Below are positions 7,341-8,693 of a DNA stretch of 8,693 bases, one piece after another (position 1 is the stretch's first letter; each line of letters starts with the position of its first letter). The notes beneath the pieces are model-generated. The model made no database searches. It was given only the letters and a program-made list of their open reading frames with translations, and was not told the DNA's origin. The position numbers and the translations under genes were made by a program. The DNA lies in contig JAFQWT010000022.1 of NCBI GenBank assembly GCA_017407375.1, positions 1 through 8,693 on the forward strand, given 5' to 3'. The DNA comes from Clostridia bacterium (GTDB taxonomy: Bacteria > Bacillota > Clostridia > Oscillospirales > CAG-272).

Positions 7341-7943
7341 GTGCGTACGAAGGACGAACAGCTGTTTGCCGTCATTATGAACTTCATTGACTCCTATACC
7401 GAGGAGAACGGGTGCTCCCCCACCGTGCGGGAGATCTCGGAGGCCACCGAGATCAGCCGTTCCACCGTGCAGCGGTATCTGCAGGAGCTGATCGCGGGGG
7501 GGCGTGTGACCTCCAACGGCCGCCGCAGCTACGTGACCGATACCGAGCGGCTCTCGCGCCGCGATTTTATCCGTGTGCCGATCCTCGGCGCCGTTTCCTG
7601 CGGACTGCCGAAGTTTGCCGAGGAGAACATTGAGGATTACGTGCAGTTGCCCGCCGCCCTCTTTGGTACGGGGGACTTTTATATGCTGCGCGCCAACGGC
7701 TACTCGATGATCGACGTGGGGATCGCCAGCGGGGACTTTGTCCTCATCCGCCGCCAAAGCACGGCGGAGCCCGGGGAGATCGTGGTGGCCCTGGTGGAGG
7801 AGGAGGCGACCCTCAAGCGGTATTACCCTGAGCCGGAGCGCCGCCGCATCCGCCTGCATCCCGAGAACAAGGTGATGGACGATATTTACGTTTCCGACTG
7901 CGAGATCCAGGGGATCGCCGTGAAGGTCCTGAAGGATCTTTGA
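7341..7943 (+). CDS. lexA: LexA-type SOS repressor with Cys-Gly self-cleavage site
   Basis: LexA represses DNA-damage genes and inactivates itself by RecA-stimulated autocleavage. The 200-residue protein has the usual length and order: a winged helix-turn-helix (about 5-65, with SPTVREISEATEISRSTVQRYLQEL at 26-50) and an S24-type peptidase domain (about 78-200). The peptidase domain carries the catalytic Ser122 in NGYSMID and Lys159 in EATLKRYY. The scissile bond is probably Cys87-Gly88 in GAVSCG, in place of the common Ala-Gly; Cys-Gly is the known site in E. coli UmuD. The recognition helix departs from the Bacillus-type SSSTVHGHL wording, which suggests a different operator. I chose the GTG at 7341 because AAAAGGAG lies eight bases upstream; the ATG 15 codons earlier (7296) overlaps the -10 element and cannot be on the transcript. 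S24 phage repressors are an alternative, but the position, size and strong similarity of the C-terminal domain favour LexA. Confidence 0.9.
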   Translation: MRTKDEQLFAVIMNFIDSYTEENGCSPTVREISEATEISRSTVQRYLQELIAGGRVTSNGRRSYVTDTERLSRRDFIRVPILGAVSCGLPKFAEENIEDYVQLPAALFGTGDFYMLRANGYSMIDVGIASGDFVLIRRQSTAEPGEIVVALVEEEATLKRYYPEPERRRIRLHPENKVMDDIYVSDCEIQGIAVKVLKDL

Positions 7944-7951
7944 GCTTAACG

Positions 7952-7983
7952 AAAAAAGAGGTGCCTGCGGGCACCTCTTTTTT
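7952..7983. terminator. Bidirectional terminator between lexA and prfC
   Basis: GAGGTGCC (7958-7965) pairs perfectly with GGCACCTC (7970-7977) around a TGCG loop, with six A before and six T after. It lies nine bases after the lexA stop. On the minus strand the tract begins inside the prfC stop codon (7982-7984), so the hairpin serves both convergent genes with no spare sequence. Confidence 0.93.
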
Positions 7984-8693
7984 ATCGTTTGGCAAATTCG
8001 GTAAGGACAAGCCCCTCGTTGTTCTCAAGCGCAAAGCGGATGCTCCACTCGCCCGTGAAGATGAGAAGGTCGCGCTCACGGACGTCCTTCACCCATTTGG
8101 TATCCGAGGTGAGGCGCAGACGCGAGATCTCGGTGGGGGAGGACGCAACGTAGCGGATCTCCTCGTGGGGCATGGCACTGCGGCGCATCAGGACCCCGTA
8201 CTCGCTCTTCATGCGGTGCTCAAGCACCTCAAATTGCAAAACACCGACAACGCCGACGACCACGCGCTCCATACCGGCGCCCGGCTCAAAGAAGATCTGG
8301 ATGGCACCCTCCTCGGCGATCTCGGTCATACCCTTGGCAAACTGCTTGCGCTTCATGGAGTCGACCTGCTCGATCATAGCGAAATGCTCGGGCGCGAAGG
8401 TCGGGATGCCCTCAAAGCGGACGCGGTGGCGCTTATCGCACACGGTGTCCCCGATCGAGAAGATGCCGGGGTCAAACACGCCGATGATGTCGCCCGCAAA
8501 CGCCTCGTCGATCACGGCGCGCTCCTGCGCCATCATTTGCTGGGGCTGGGACAGCTTGAGCGTGCGTCCACCTTGGACGTGCAGGTATTCACTGTTGCGG
8601 TCAAAGCGACCCGACACGATACGCATGAAAGCGATACGGTCACGGTGTGCCTTGTTCATGTTGGCTTGAATTTTAAATACGAAGGCTGAAAAA
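7982..8693 (-). CDS. prfC: Peptide chain release factor 3, C-terminal part (start lies beyond the window)
   Basis: RF3 is a translational GTPase that removes RF1/RF2 from the ribosome after peptide release. Only the C-terminal 236 or so of about 530 residues are in the window, so the GTP-binding domain is not visible. The frame enters at the right edge as FSAFVFKIQANMN, the conserved beginning of domain II, followed by HRDRIAF, LSQPQQMMAQER, DEAFAGDIIGVFDPGIF and IGDT. The last two motifs are characteristic of RF3 and separate it from EF-G or the TypA/LepA GTPases. Domain III follows (FAPEHF, KGMTEIAEEGAIQIFF, VGVVGVLQFEVLEHRM) and the protein ends at TAA in AKR. The in-frame ATG at 8657-8659 is an internal Met, not the start, because RF3 sequence continues upstream to the edge. 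It converges on lexA and they share a terminator. Confidence 0.95.
   Translation of the reverse strand, partial: FSAFVFKIQANMNKAHRDRIAFMRIVSGRFDRNSEYLHVQGGRTLKLSQPQQMMAQERAVIDEAFAGDIIGVFDPGIFSIGDTVCDKRHRVRFEGIPTFAPEHFAMIEQVDSMKRKQFAKGMTEIAEEGAIQIFFEPGAGMERVVVGVVGVLQFEVLEHRMKSEYGVLMRRSAMPHEEIRYVASSPTEISRLRLTSDTKWVKDVRERDLLIFTGEWSIRFALENNEGLVLTEFAKR

Overview
This 8.7 kb window is compact, GC-rich bacterial chromosome with mostly ordinary gene content. Strong purine-rich Shine-Dalgarno sequences, textbook TTGACA-17-TATAAT promoters, short leaders and a Firmicutes-like LexA suggest a GC-rich member of the Clostridia (for example a gut Oscillospirales- or Christensenellales-type lineage). That placement is inferred from gene style, not from a marker-gene comparison. 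I see no rRNA, tRNA, CRISPR array, insertion sequence, prophage gene or long repeat.

Layout, left to right. (1) Positions 1-3356, minus strand: a promoter, then a divergent GyrB/ParE-family type IIA topoisomerase ATPase subunit, then, 19 bases later, gpmI (plant-type cofactor-independent phosphoglycerate mutase, cut by the left edge). The two probably share a transcript. (2) Positions 3371-6437: a carbohydrate-use pair. An AraC-type regulator (minus) is divergent from a cytoplasmic GH3 beta-glucosidase-family enzyme (plus). They share a 113-base AT-rich control region, and each unit ends at a hairpin terminator. (3) Positions 6455-7228, minus strand: a VOC/glyoxalase-fold protein followed by an 83-residue two-helix membrane protein, read from a good promoter. 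(4) Positions 7269-7983, plus strand: lexA with a perfect consensus promoter and its own terminator. (5) Positions 7982-8693, minus strand: the C-terminal half of peptide chain release factor 3 (prfC), cut by the right edge.

How the genes work together: the AraC/GH3 pair is the only clear regulator-enzyme module, probably sugar-responsive release of glucose or another monosaccharide from imported oligosaccharides or glycosides. The rest is housekeeping: glycolysis, DNA topology, DNA-damage response and translation termination. No new multi-gene system is evident. The points most worth a second look are the motif changes in the topoisomerase subunit and its lack of an adjacent A subunit, the Cys-Gly cleavage site and missing classical SOS box in lexA, the shortened second helix-turn-helix of the AraC protein, and the possibly leaderless start of that regulator.
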